NCBI GenBank assembly: GCA_050013875.1
Contig: JBEKEK010000011.1
Coordinates: 23,347 to 87,346, forward strand
DNA from: Trebonia sp050013875
Lineage (GTDB): Bacteria; Actinomycetota; Actinomycetes; Streptosporangiales; Streptosporangiaceae
Direction of reading: 5' to 3'
Length of the DNA: 64,000 nucleotides
Each line of letters starts with the position of its first letter. The first letter of the stretch is position 1. A program made the position numbers and the translations under genes. Below are positions 24,469 through 32,026 of this stretch, piece after piece. Under the pieces are notes generated by a model, which was not told the DNA's origin, did not search any database, and worked only from the letters and a program-made list of their open reading frames with translations.

Positions 24469-25638
24469 GTGGAATTGGCAACGTCTTCCGGCTCGGTTAT
24501 CGAGGCTGTGGGTGTCGGGTTCTTCGTGGCGCCGCCTAAGGCGCACCCCAGCCGGGTCTACGTGGTCGTTTACCGCGATGGGTCCATGCAGTCGTTCAGC
24601 GGGGTCCCGTCGATCGCCGACCGGGTGTCGAGCAAGCTCTGCTACCTCGTCGACGTCAGCGAGCAGTACACGTCAAGCACGTGCACCGTGACGAGCGCGG
24701 TCGATGCGTACTCGTTCTCGGTCGAGCTGTCGGCGACCTGGCGGGTGAGTGACCCGCAGGCGGCGGTCCGCGCCAACCTGTCCGACGGCGGCGCCCTCGT
24801 GCTTGGCAGCCTGGAGGACACCGTCTGGCAGATCGCCCGGGGTTTCCAGCCCGAGCGGGCCGCCGCCGCCGAGAGCGCCGTCCGCGGCACCCTGTCGGGC
24901 CAGCTGCAGCTCGCGGGCGGCGTCACCGTGCTCCGCGCGGTGGCGAGGTTCCGGGCGGACAGCGCCGTCACCAACGCCACCGTCGACCGTGATGCGGCCA
25001 CCCATCAGGGCATCCTCGAGCGGGAGCGGATGGACCGGCTGCGCGACATGTTCGACGGCAGTGAGGCCAGCGCCCTGATGCTGCACATGCTGCAGCATCC
25101 CGAGGACACCGGGACGGTGCTGGCAACACTGAAGGACAACCGGGAGAAAGAGCAGGCGCTGCGGGTCGCCCTGCAGGCCGGGGACCGGCAGCACTATCTG
25201 GCCATCCTGGACAGGGCGCTGGACAACAACCTCATCAACGACACCGACGCCCAGCCACTGCGTGACCTCCTCTTCGGCCAGCCGGCGGTCGGCGGCACCG
25301 GATCCGTCGCGATGGTGCCGATCGCGCACCGGCCAACGCTGGGACTGCCGCCCGGAATTACCGCCGGTGGTGCGGCGTCCGGGCCCGGCGCCGGTGCACC
25401 GGGCATCGCGCAGCCGACCGGCGGGCAGGCACCGCCTGCCGCTCCGCCAGCGGGTCAGGGCTACCCTGCCGCCGCTCCGCCGGTGACGCCGGGCTACGTG
25501 GTCGAAGATGTCCTGGCAGGGCCGGGCGATGACCCGGATCCGAACCAGGCCGCGCCAGCCAGTGCGCCTGCCCCCGGGTCAGAGCCTGGCGGCGTGCGCG
25601 CCTGGAAGCCACTTAAGAAGCCCGGCCAGGGAAACTAG
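24469..25638 (+). CDS. SPFH/band-7-like protein
   Basis: The 389-residue product (GTG at 24469; a TTG at 24475 has better spacing from GGGGAG and may be the true start) resembles the SPFH/band-7 (stomatin, flotillin) fold over ~15-170: VYVVVYRDGSMQSFSGVPS, then a long strand pair VTSAVDAYSFSVELSATWRV, DPQAAVRANL and a helix region RGTLSGQLQLAGGVTVLRAV. A charged helical segment at ~180-275 could oligomerise, and the C-terminal ~100 residues are Pro/Gly/Ala-rich, ending RAWKPLKKPGQGN. A similar KDWKPIGN stretch occurs in the kinase-like protein, suggesting a shared short binding motif. SPFH proteins scaffold membrane microdomains. One-base overlap with the phosphatase gene. Confidence 0.55.
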   Translation: MELATSSGSVIEAVGVGFFVAPPKAHPSRVYVVVYRDGSMQSFSGVPSIADRVSSKLCYLVDVSEQYTSSTCTVTSAVDAYSFSVELSATWRVSDPQAAVRANLSDGGALVLGSLEDTVWQIARGFQPERAAAAESAVRGTLSGQLQLAGGVTVLRAVARFRADSAVTNATVDRDAATHQGILERERMDRLRDMFDGSEASALMLHMLQHPEDTGTVLATLKDNREKEQALRVALQAGDRQHYLAILDRALDNNLINDTDAQPLRDLLFGQPAVGGTGSVAMVPIAHRPTLGLPPGITAGGAASGPGAGAPGIAQPTGGQAPPAAPPAGQGYPAAAPPVTPGYVVEDVLAGPGDDPDPNQAAPASAPAPGSEPGGVRAWKPLKKPGQGN

Positions 25639-27083
25639 TGAGCACGGACGCGCGAGAACGGGAACCGGTCCCCGTGGCCCGTCAGCACGGGGCACCTCCA
25701 ATCCCGCGCGGTGCCCGCGCACGGGTGGCGCTACTCGTCGTCACCGTGGCAGGCGCACTCGCCGGGGCGGCTCTGTGGCTGACGGGCACGCACCTATACG
25801 GGGTCCTGGTGTGGATAGCCGCGGCTTTCGCGGGCGGGGTCTTCACGAAAGATGTTTTCGAGCACCGCACCGGCGGTGCTCGAAACAGCAGCAGCAAGGG
25901 GCCGGACACCGTGAAATTCCAGCACCGCATTCGCTTCTGGCCAAAGGGAGGGGAGCCTGCACAACAGCAACAGCAGGCCCAGCAGCCCCAGCAGCAATCG
26001 CCGCCCGACCCGCGGGGCGGCGGGCCGTTGCCGGCCCTGGCGGGTGGCCCCGTGCAGGGCTACCCGCCAGGGCAGCAAGGCCATCCCTTCAAGGGAAAGC
26101 ATGCGGGCCACGGTCAGGGCGGCGCCCAGCCGGCCTCGGTCGCGGTCCTTCCGCCGCCCCCGTTGGCGCCTGTCCCGCCACTGACCGCCATCCCGCTGGC
26201 CGAGCCACCCGTTTTCGTGGAGCCGTCTACCTCCGGGCAAGTCCCGTGGCACCTTCCGTCCGGCACGGCCACGCCCAGCGGCCTCGCGGCCGACGGGATC
26301 CGCCTCGGGGACCTGGAGGTGCGCGCGGCATCCATGGTCGGTGCCCAGCACCGGTGCGAGGAGCCGGCCCTGCCTCGCCAGGACGCCTACGCGCTCGGCC
26401 GCACAACCGACGGTCAGTACCTGGTCATCGCGGTCGCCGACGGCGTCGGCAACAGCAAGCATGCCGACCTAGCCGCGCGCGTTGCCGTGAGCGCGGCGAC
26501 GCGTGAGCTCGCGCGGACGGTGGAGACCGGGGGGATTCCGGCGATCGACGCCGGGTTGCTCTACACGAAAATCGCCGGGGAGATGGTGGGGACGGGCCGC
26601 GATCGCGGTATCAGGGACGCCGACGTCTGCGCCATCTTGATCACCGCCGTCATCCCGACCGGCGCGCTGGCCAATGGGACGCGCCCGATGTGGGCGTCGT
26701 GGATCGGGGACGTCTCACTGTGGATCGGCCGAGGTGGACAGCTGCACCGGCAGACCGGGGAGCGGAAGACCGGGCTTGACCCAAACGCGCTGGCCGCCGT
26801 TCTGCCCTTCAACCCGGACCAGGTAGACGAGCGCGTCGTCGAGCTTGGCCCGTACGACCGGGTCGCCCTTATGACCGACGGAGTCTCCGATTCCCTGGAC
26901 TTGGTTCCCGGAACACTGGAGTACTTCGCCAGGCAGTGGTCCGGGCCACCGCCGCATCCGGCGGCGTTCCTGCACAGCCTGTGCTACGACGGCCCGGGCC
27001 AGACCGATGACCGCACGGCCGTTGTCGTGTGGTGCGGCGCCGGCGGTCGGGGGAACCGGCACCTTCCCGGCGAAAGGCGATGA
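25638..27083 (+). CDS. Membrane-anchored PP2C-type phosphatase
   Basis: GTG start overlapping the preceding TAG by one base. The 481-residue product has two close membrane segments at ~29-50 and ~54-69, a Gln/Pro-rich linker (runs of Gln near 108-120; Pro-rich to ~205), and a C-terminal PP2C-like domain at ~225-470. Metal-site motifs: VIAVADGVGNSKHADLAA (Asp268, Gly269) and VALMTDGVSDSLDL, plus DDRTAVVV near the end. The first PP2C motif reads RQDAYAL rather than NED. It should remove phosphate from Ser/Thr on partners at the membrane. Adjacent kinase-like and vWA genes complete a TerY-P type triad in which phosphatase and kinase act in opposition. Confidence 0.78.
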   Translation: MSTDAREREPVPVARQHGAPPIPRGARARVALLVVTVAGALAGAALWLTGTHLYGVLVWIAAAFAGGVFTKDVFEHRTGGARNSSSKGPDTVKFQHRIRFWPKGGEPAQQQQQAQQPQQQSPPDPRGGGPLPALAGGPVQGYPPGQQGHPFKGKHAGHGQGGAQPASVAVLPPPPLAPVPPLTAIPLAEPPVFVEPSTSGQVPWHLPSGTATPSGLAADGIRLGDLEVRAASMVGAQHRCEEPALPRQDAYALGRTTDGQYLVIAVADGVGNSKHADLAARVAVSAATRELARTVETGGIPAIDAGLLYTKIAGEMVGTGRDRGIRDADVCAILITAVIPTGALANGTRPMWASWIGDVSLWIGRGGQLHRQTGERKTGLDPNALAAVLPFNPDQVDERVVELGPYDRVALMTDGVSDSLDLVPGTLEYFARQWSGPPPHPAAFLHSLCYDGPGQTDDRTAVVVWCGAGGRGNRHLPGERR

Positions 27084-28384
27084 CGATGAGCGGCGTCTGG
27101 TCGAAGCCGCCGGCCAGCCGGGTAGCCAGCCTGAGTGATCTCGGCTCACAGGGCGAGAAGGTAAGCGAGGGCGCCGGCGAGAGCTTGTTCGTTTGCGAGC
27201 TCAGGCGTCATCCGGGCTGGCTGTACAAGGCGTACCGGGCGCCGACCTCGGCCGAGAGCGCCGCCCGGCTAGACAAACTGATTGGACTGCCCGCGGCGAT
27301 GACAGTCAAGGACAGGTCGGTCGTGGACGGGCACACCTCCTGGCCCGCCGTCCGCGTGGTAGATGCGGCCAACCGGACGACCGGGGTTCTCCTGCCGATG
27401 GCGCCCAGGGCTTACCAGCATGAGATGTCGCTGCCAGGCGGCCGGTCAACGAAAAAGTACCTCGAGGTGGACGTCCTCGCGCTGAGCGAGACGAGGCAGC
27501 AGCAGATGGGCCTGCCGCCGCAGTCCCTGGCCGACCGGATTTCGATCTGCAGGTCAATCGTGGCCACGGCGGACCTTCTCGAGCGCCACGACCTGGTGTA
27601 CCTGGACTGGTCCTACGCGAACGTTTTCTGGCGCCCGGTCGGTCACTCCGCCTACCTGATCGACCTGGACGGCATCTCCTTCGGCCCGCGCCCGCAGATC
27701 CACTCGCCGCAGTGGGAGGACCCGCATGTCCCGCTGGGAACCACCGCGGGGAAGCCCTCTGATCGGTACCGGGTGGCGCTCCTCATCACCAGCTGCCTGA
27801 CCGGCAAGCGCGTCTATGAGGCCGAGGCCAGGACCGAGCTAGGCGAGCTGCGGAAGATGAGCGCGGAGATCGAGCAGCTGGCCGAATTGCTCATCATGGC
27901 ACTTACCTCAGCGGCCGCGGCCCGGCCAACGATCGCCCGCATTAAGGCGGCGCTCGACGCCGTGCCGCACGCTTCAGCCGCTTCGGCGCCCCGTTACGGG
28001 CAGGGCAGCGGCGCTGCCGTGACCCCGGACCGCGGCGGTGTCAAGGATTGGAAGCCGATCGGAAACCGCGGCTCCACTCAGGCCACCCCTTCGGTTACGG
28101 TCCCGCCGACGGCAAAGCCAGCCCCGCAAAAGCCCCCGGTTACCGTCGCCAGCAGCGCCAGTACTCCTTCGTCGCCGCAGACCGGCGCGACGGCGGGCAG
28201 CAGCACCGCGGGCAGCGCCGCGGGCGGCGGGGTGATGAATAACACTCAGTGGGCCCGGCCCCAGCAAAACACCCAGTCCCAGACTCCCGTGCGACAGCCA
28301 TCGGGCGGTCTCCCGGCGGCCCTTAAGGTCACTCTCTGGATAATCGCCATCATCGTCATCATCGCAATTCTCGCGAACGCGTAA
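27080..28384 (+). CDS. Divergent protein-kinase-like protein with C-terminal membrane anchor
   Basis: The ATG at 27080 overlaps the phosphatase stop (ATGA), giving 434 residues. The kinase-like core spans ~25-315: Lys50 in GWLYKAYRAP as the ATP lysine, catalytic loop VYLDWSYANVFW (Asp176, Asn181) and LIDLDGISFG as the DFG equivalent (Asp195/Asp197). The glycine-rich loop is weak (SEGAGESLFVC). The layout matches kinases paired with TerY-type vWA proteins. A Pro/Ser/Thr-rich linker (~320-410) holds VKDWKPIGN, and residues ~413-433 form a single membrane helix (VTLWIIAIIVIIAILA), a tail anchor. Catalytic residues are present, so activity is likely, at the membrane beside the phosphatase. Confidence 0.72.
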   Translation: MTMSGVWSKPPASRVASLSDLGSQGEKVSEGAGESLFVCELRRHPGWLYKAYRAPTSAESAARLDKLIGLPAAMTVKDRSVVDGHTSWPAVRVVDAANRTTGVLLPMAPRAYQHEMSLPGGRSTKKYLEVDVLALSETRQQQMGLPPQSLADRISICRSIVATADLLERHDLVYLDWSYANVFWRPVGHSAYLIDLDGISFGPRPQIHSPQWEDPHVPLGTTAGKPSDRYRVALLITSCLTGKRVYEAEARTELGELRKMSAEIEQLAELLIMALTSAAAARPTIARIKAALDAVPHASAASAPRYGQGSGAAVTPDRGGVKDWKPIGNRGSTQATPSVTVPPTAKPAPQKPPVTVASSASTPSSPQTGATAGSSTAGSAAGGGVMNNTQWARPQQNTQSQTPVRQPSGGLPAALKVTLWIIAIIVIIAILANA

Positions 28385-28414
28385 TCGAATTCCCACGAAG
28401 GAGGAGGAGCCGGG

Positions 28415-29086
28415 ATGAATTGCCTTCCCGTTTACGTCGTTATAGACACGTCGCATTCGATGTCCCCCTATGAAAGCATCCTGAACCAGCAGATCGAGGC
28501 CCTCTATGATGCGCTGATCACAAGCCCGCGCATCTCGGACTTCGCGTACGTGTCGATCATCAGTTTCAATACCGAGGCAGAAGCCGTCATGCAGATGACG
28601 GACTTGCAGTCGATGACCGCGTTGCCTCAGGTGAGCTGCGGCGGGGTCACGTACTTCAACGCGGCGATCGCGTTGCTGCGTGAGCGGATCGACCAGGATG
28701 TTCCGCAGCTTAAGAGCTCTGGCCGCCAGGTGCTGCGACCGGTTGCGTTCCTGCTGACGGACGGCGTTCCGACCGACCGGCAGGGGGTGCGGAGCGAAGA
28801 ATGGAGGGCCGATTACCAGGCCCTGGTGAGCAAATCCTATGGCAATCACCCGAATGTCGTCCCATTCGGCTACGGCCAGGCATCGCCTCAGTTTCTGCAG
28901 GAAGTGGCGACCATCCCCAATGCCGCTTTCCTGGCGAAGGACGACGGGGCCAACGGGACCAACACCGCACTGCAAAAGGTCATTCCGGCCCTGCTCAATA
29001 CCCTGATCGCCTCGGCCCGCGGCAACGCCCTGACCCTGCCAGCCGAGGTCGACGGCTACATCCGGGTGGCGAAAGAAGTCCTGTAG
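28415..29086 (+). CDS. TerY-like von Willebrand factor A domain protein
   Basis: The 223-residue product is a stand-alone vWA domain with a complete MIDAS metal site: DTSHS (Asp11, Ser13, Ser15), Thr79 in GGVTYFN and Asp116 in LLTDGVPTD. This matches TerY-type proteins, which assemble partners through metal-dependent contacts. GGAGGAGG lies eight bases before the ATG, a stronger ribosome site than the other genes of the operon have. It follows the kinase-like gene by 30 bases and closes the phosphatase-kinase-vWA triad known as TerY-P, associated with stress and conflict systems. No TerD, TerC or MoxR gene is present in the window, so this is a triad outside the classic tellurite cluster. Confidence 0.85.
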   Translation: MNCLPVYVVIDTSHSMSPYESILNQQIEALYDALITSPRISDFAYVSIISFNTEAEAVMQMTDLQSMTALPQVSCGGVTYFNAAIALLRERIDQDVPQLKSSGRQVLRPVAFLLTDGVPTDRQGVRSEEWRADYQALVSKSYGNHPNVVPFGYGQASPQFLQEVATIPNAAFLAKDDGANGTNTALQKVIPALLNTLIASARGNALTLPAEVDGYIRVAKEVL

Positions 29087-29188
29087 GAAAGCTGGCGGCT
29101 CCGCCGCGAGAACTACCGGTGACCGCCCTCATGCGCACGGCCCGCATAGCCGAGTATTCGCAGCTAGCAGGCCGTTCGGGGGAGACGG

Positions 29189-29277
29189 CGGAGGATCGGG
29201 GATTTGAACCCCGGATGGGATCACTCCCAAACCGCATTAGCAGTGCGGCGCCATAGACCGGACTAGGCGAATCCTCC
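29189..29277 (-). tRNA. tRNA-Ser (anticodon GCU)
   Basis: The 89-base gene folds as a long-variable-arm tRNA: acceptor GGAGGAT (29271-29277 on the complement) pairs with ATCCTCC (29190-29196), the anticodon loop reads CTGCTAA with anticodon GCT, and the T-arm contains GGTTCAAATCC. Discriminator G is at 29189 and CCA is not encoded. It decodes AGC/AGU. Its 3' end faces the conflict island. Confidence 0.95.
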
Positions 29278-29340
29278 ATCCACATCCAAGCGGCCAGCCT
29301 CAGCCGTAACGGACGCGGTGTCGAACAGCGTACCGGTACC

Positions 29341-29368
29341 GGCGGCGCTCGGCAAAGCGAGCGCCGCC
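29341..29368. terminator. Perfect 11-bp hairpin, probable terminator
   Basis: GGCGGCGCTCG (29341-29351) and CGAGCGCCGCC (29358-29368) form an 11-base-pair stem with loop GCAAAG, 40 bases past the stop of the acyl-CoA ligase gene (minus strand). No T-run follows on either side, which is common for actinobacterial terminators. Confidence 0.6.
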
Positions 29369-29370
29369 GC

Positions 29371-29400
29371 CGGTGCCCGCCGGTGCCCGCCGGTACCCGC
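29371..29400. repeat. Three tandem 10-bp repeats
   Basis: Three head-to-tail copies of a 10-base unit (CGGTGCCCGC, CGGTGCCCGC, CGGTACCCGC) lie between the terminator hairpin and the stop of the ligase gene. Probably slippage-generated intergenic sequence. Confidence 0.7.
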
Positions 29401-29407
29401 CGGCGAC

Positions 29408-31060
29408 TCAGTGCGGCAGCGGGGCCAGCGTCGTGACCTCGAGCGCGCCGCCCGCGTACTGGTCCCGGAGCGAGGTCTTCTTGAACTTGCCGACGGAGGT
29501 CTTCGGCACCTCGGCGATGAAGGCCCAGCGTTCCGGTAGCTGCCAGCGGGGAATGCGCTCGCCGAGGAAGGCCCGTAGCTCATCCGGTGTCGTGGGCGGC
29601 GCATCGGCGCGCAGCACCACGGCCGCCAGCGGCCGCTCGCCCCACCGCTCGTCGGGCACCCCGACGACGGCCGCCTCGGCCACGGCCGGATGGGCCATCA
29701 GCACGTTCTCAAGCTCCATGGACGAGATCCACTCGCCGCCCGACTTGATCACGTCCTTGGCCCGGTCGGTCAGCCGCAGGAACCCCTGCTCGTCGAGCGT
29801 GCCCACGTCGCCGGTGCGCAGCCAGCCGTCGTGGAACTTCTCCGGCGCGGGATCCTTGTAGTACGAAGCCGTGATCCAAGGGCCGCGAGTCTCAAGCTCG
29901 CCCACGGCCTTGCCGTCGTTGGGCAGGATCTCGTCGCCGTCGCCGCTGAGCCGGCCCTCCACCCCGCAGAACAGCCGCCCCTGGGACGCCCGGTAAGACC
30001 AGACCGCCTCCCCGGTGACGCCGGTAGGCTCGCGGGCGATCGAGCCGAGCGGTGAGAGCTCCGTCATCCCCCAGGCGTGCGTCATCGTGATGCCGAACTC
30101 GTCGTAGTAAGCGCGCATCACCGCCTCGGGCAGCGCCGAGCCGCCGCAGACCACGGTGCGCAGCGAGGACAGGTCACCGCCGGCGGTCCGCAGGTGGGCG
30201 AGCACGCCCTGCCAGATGGTGGGCACCCCCGCCCCCACCGTTACCTGCTCGGTCTCGATCAGCCCGACGATGGTGGCCGGGGTCATGAAACGGTCCGGCA
30301 TCACCAGGTCGGCCCCGCCCATCAACGAGGCATAGGCCAGACCCCAGGCGTTCGCGTGGAACTGCGGCACTATCGGCATGACCCGGTCGCGCTCGGAGAC
30401 CCCAAGGCCGTTGGTCGTGCACGCCGCCATCGAGTGCAGGTAGGTGGAGCGGTGGCTGTAGACGACACCCTTGGGCAGCCCGGTGGTGCCGCTGGTGTAG
30501 CACATCGCGGCCGCAGACCGCTCATCCAGATCCGGCCAGCTGAAGGAGTCCGACGCGGCCGCGAGCAGCGCCTCGTAGGAGTGCACCTCACGGCCCGGCC
30601 CGGCCAGCGTCTCGAACGCGGCCTCATCGGCGGCCCCCGAGACGATCACGTGCTTGATCGTGGCGGCGTGCGGCAGCACCTGCGCGAACAGCGGCACCAG
30701 GGACGCGTCGACAATGACCGCGTGATCGGCGGCGTGGGTGGCGATGTAGCCAACCTGATCGGCCGAGAGCCGGATGTTCAGCGTGTGCAGCACCGCGCCC
30801 ATGGACGGGATGGCCAGGTAGGCCTCAAGGTGCTCGGCGTTGTTCCACATGAACGTGCCGACCCGCTGGTCGCCGTCGACGCCAAGCGAGCGCAGCGCGT
30901 TCGCCAGCCGCGCCGTCCGCTCGCCCACCACGGCGTACGTGCGCCGTCGGGCGGGCTCGTCCCCGGCACAGGTGACGACCTCCTTGTCGCCGAACACCGT
31001 GGTGCCGTAGCGCATGATCGCCGAAACGGTCAGCTGAAAGTCCTGCATCGTGCTGTCCAC
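29408..31060 (-). CDS. AMP-dependent fatty-acyl-CoA ligase
   Basis: The 550-residue product is an ANL-superfamily acyl-CoA synthetase. Motifs: MCYTSGTTGLPKGVVYSH (P-loop), WGMTELSPLGS, DGWLRTGDVG, KSGGEWISSMELENVL and the C-terminal lysine region TSVGKFKKTSL. It activates a carboxylic acid with ATP and loads CoA, in the cytoplasm. The start is placed at the GTG at 31060 because GGAGGTG lies eight bases upstream and the segment before it has poor, low-GC3 codon use. However, the frame is open without a stop all the way back through the sigma-factor gene, so a fused product is formally possible. The substrate resembles medium/long-chain acids by family only. Confidence 0.88.
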   Translation of the reverse strand: MDSTMQDFQLTVSAIMRYGTTVFGDKEVVTCAGDEPARRRTYAVVGERTARLANALRSLGVDGDQRVGTFMWNNAEHLEAYLAIPSMGAVLHTLNIRLSADQVGYIATHAADHAVIVDASLVPLFAQVLPHAATIKHVIVSGAADEAAFETLAGPGREVHSYEALLAAASDSFSWPDLDERSAAAMCYTSGTTGLPKGVVYSHRSTYLHSMAACTTNGLGVSERDRVMPIVPQFHANAWGLAYASLMGGADLVMPDRFMTPATIVGLIETEQVTVGAGVPTIWQGVLAHLRTAGGDLSSLRTVVCGGSALPEAVMRAYYDEFGITMTHAWGMTELSPLGSIAREPTGVTGEAVWSYRASQGRLFCGVEGRLSGDGDEILPNDGKAVGELETRGPWITASYYKDPAPEKFHDGWLRTGDVGTLDEQGFLRLTDRAKDVIKSGGEWISSMELENVLMAHPAVAEAAVVGVPDERWGERPLAAVVLRADAPPTTPDELRAFLGERIPRWQLPERWAFIAEVPKTSVGKFKKTSLRDQYAGGALEVTTLAPLPH

Positions 31061-31729
31061 GCCGACCCCACCTCCTCGTGAAGTTCCACTGCCTTTGCAT
31101 ACCCCCGGAACCTGAGGATCTCCCAAAGGGTGTGAAACAGATATTCCCACGGGATCCGGGCGGGTGTTAAGCCTCCAGGCTGGGCATTTGACGGTGATTT
31201 CAAACGCCTGCCCGGCGAGAGGCGCCGGTAACTCAGCGTCCGCCCCCAGTTCGGCGTCCTGCCGGAGCTTCGCGACTGCTCGCGCCACGGTGGACTTGAC
31301 CGTCCCCACCGACACGCCGAGCGCCGCCGCCACCTCCGGCTCGGTCATGTCGTCGTAGAACCTGAGCATCACCGCCGCCCGCATCTGGCGTGGCAGCCGG
31401 TCAACCGCGCGCTGCACCACGTCGTGCAGGTCGCTGTCGCCCGTCGCGTCGGCCGACGGGGAGTCGGGGATCTCATCGGTCGGGTACTCGTCGAGCCGGC
31501 GCCTCCGCCAGCCGGAAATGTGGGTGTTCACCATGACCCGCCGCACATACGTGTCAAGCGCGGCCGGGTCCGAGATCTTGTCCCAGGACTGGTAGGCCTT
31601 GAACAGCGTGGCCTGCAGCAGATCTTCGGCGTCCGCGCGGTTCGCCGTCATCGCCTGCGCGGCGCGCAGGAGCGCACCGCTGCGCGCACGCACGTACTCG
31701 CCAAACGCAACGCGCTCCCCAACGCTCAT
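29408..31729 (-). CDS. SigE-family ECF sigma factor frame, continuous with the ligase
   Basis: From the ATG at 31729 (AGAGGG three bases upstream) the first ~165 residues are an ECF sigma factor of the SigE family: region 2 (AFGEYVRARSGALLRAAQAMTANRADAEDLLQ...), KAYQSWDKI, and region 4 (LPRQMRAAVMLRFYDDMTE, PEVAAALGVSVGTVKSTVAR). Normally such a protein ends soon after. Here no stop occurs: the frame goes on through ~45 codons of non-coding character (about 31190-31065) into the acyl-CoA ligase and ends at 29408, 773 residues in all. Either a real fusion, a lost stop with the ligase also translated from its own start, or a sequence error. No anti-sigma gene lies beside it. Confidence 0.6.
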   Translation of the reverse strand: MSVGERVAFGEYVRARSGALLRAAQAMTANRADAEDLLQATLFKAYQSWDKISDPAALDTYVRRVMVNTHISGWRRRRLDEYPTDEIPDSPSADATGDSDLHDVVQRAVDRLPRQMRAAVMLRFYDDMTEPEVAAALGVSVGTVKSTVARAVAKLRQDAELGADAELPAPLAGQAFEITVKCPAWRLNTRPDPVGISVSHPLGDPQVPGVCKGSGTSRGGGVGVDSTMQDFQLTVSAIMRYGTTVFGDKEVVTCAGDEPARRRTYAVVGERTARLANALRSLGVDGDQRVGTFMWNNAEHLEAYLAIPSMGAVLHTLNIRLSADQVGYIATHAADHAVIVDASLVPLFAQVLPHAATIKHVIVSGAADEAAFETLAGPGREVHSYEALLAAASDSFSWPDLDERSAAAMCYTSGTTGLPKGVVYSHRSTYLHSMAACTTNGLGVSERDRVMPIVPQFHANAWGLAYASLMGGADLVMPDRFMTPATIVGLIETEQVTVGAGVPTIWQGVLAHLRTAGGDLSSLRTVVCGGSALPEAVMRAYYDEFGITMTHAWGMTELSPLGSIAREPTGVTGEAVWSYRASQGRLFCGVEGRLSGDGDEILPNDGKAVGELETRGPWITASYYKDPAPEKFHDGWLRTGDVGTLDEQGFLRLTDRAKDVIKSGGEWISSMELENVLMAHPAVAEAAVVGVPDERWGERPLAAVVLRADAPPTTPDELRAFLGERIPRWQLPERWAFIAEVPKTSVGKFKKTSLRDQYAGGALEVTTLAPLPH

Positions 31730-32026
31730 TGACCCTCTACGTTCACGACACAACGCTACTCAGAGTGATTGATTGATAACGATACGCCTTGCGGAGTAAC
31801 TTCTGCCACTCCCCCACAGGAAGGGTTCCGTCGGAACACAGGTCACTCAGATAGGCCGCAAAGCGCCCTAGAGCCCAGTAACCGCGCCTCATCGCGGACC
31901 GAAATTGCCGAATCACTTGACGTGTCTGCGCGTATGTGCGCATCGTCGGACATGACGTGGCGACGGGCGCAATCCCATAGCGAGCAAGTGCGGCGGAAAG
32001 CGTATGTTTGCGTGGGTTCTGACGAT

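Noticed and set aside
18840..29277. Attachment-site copy of tRNA-Ser(GCU) at the left border of the island
   Set aside because: No repeat of the tRNA 3' end was found around 18800-18950 by eye, and no integrase gene is present.
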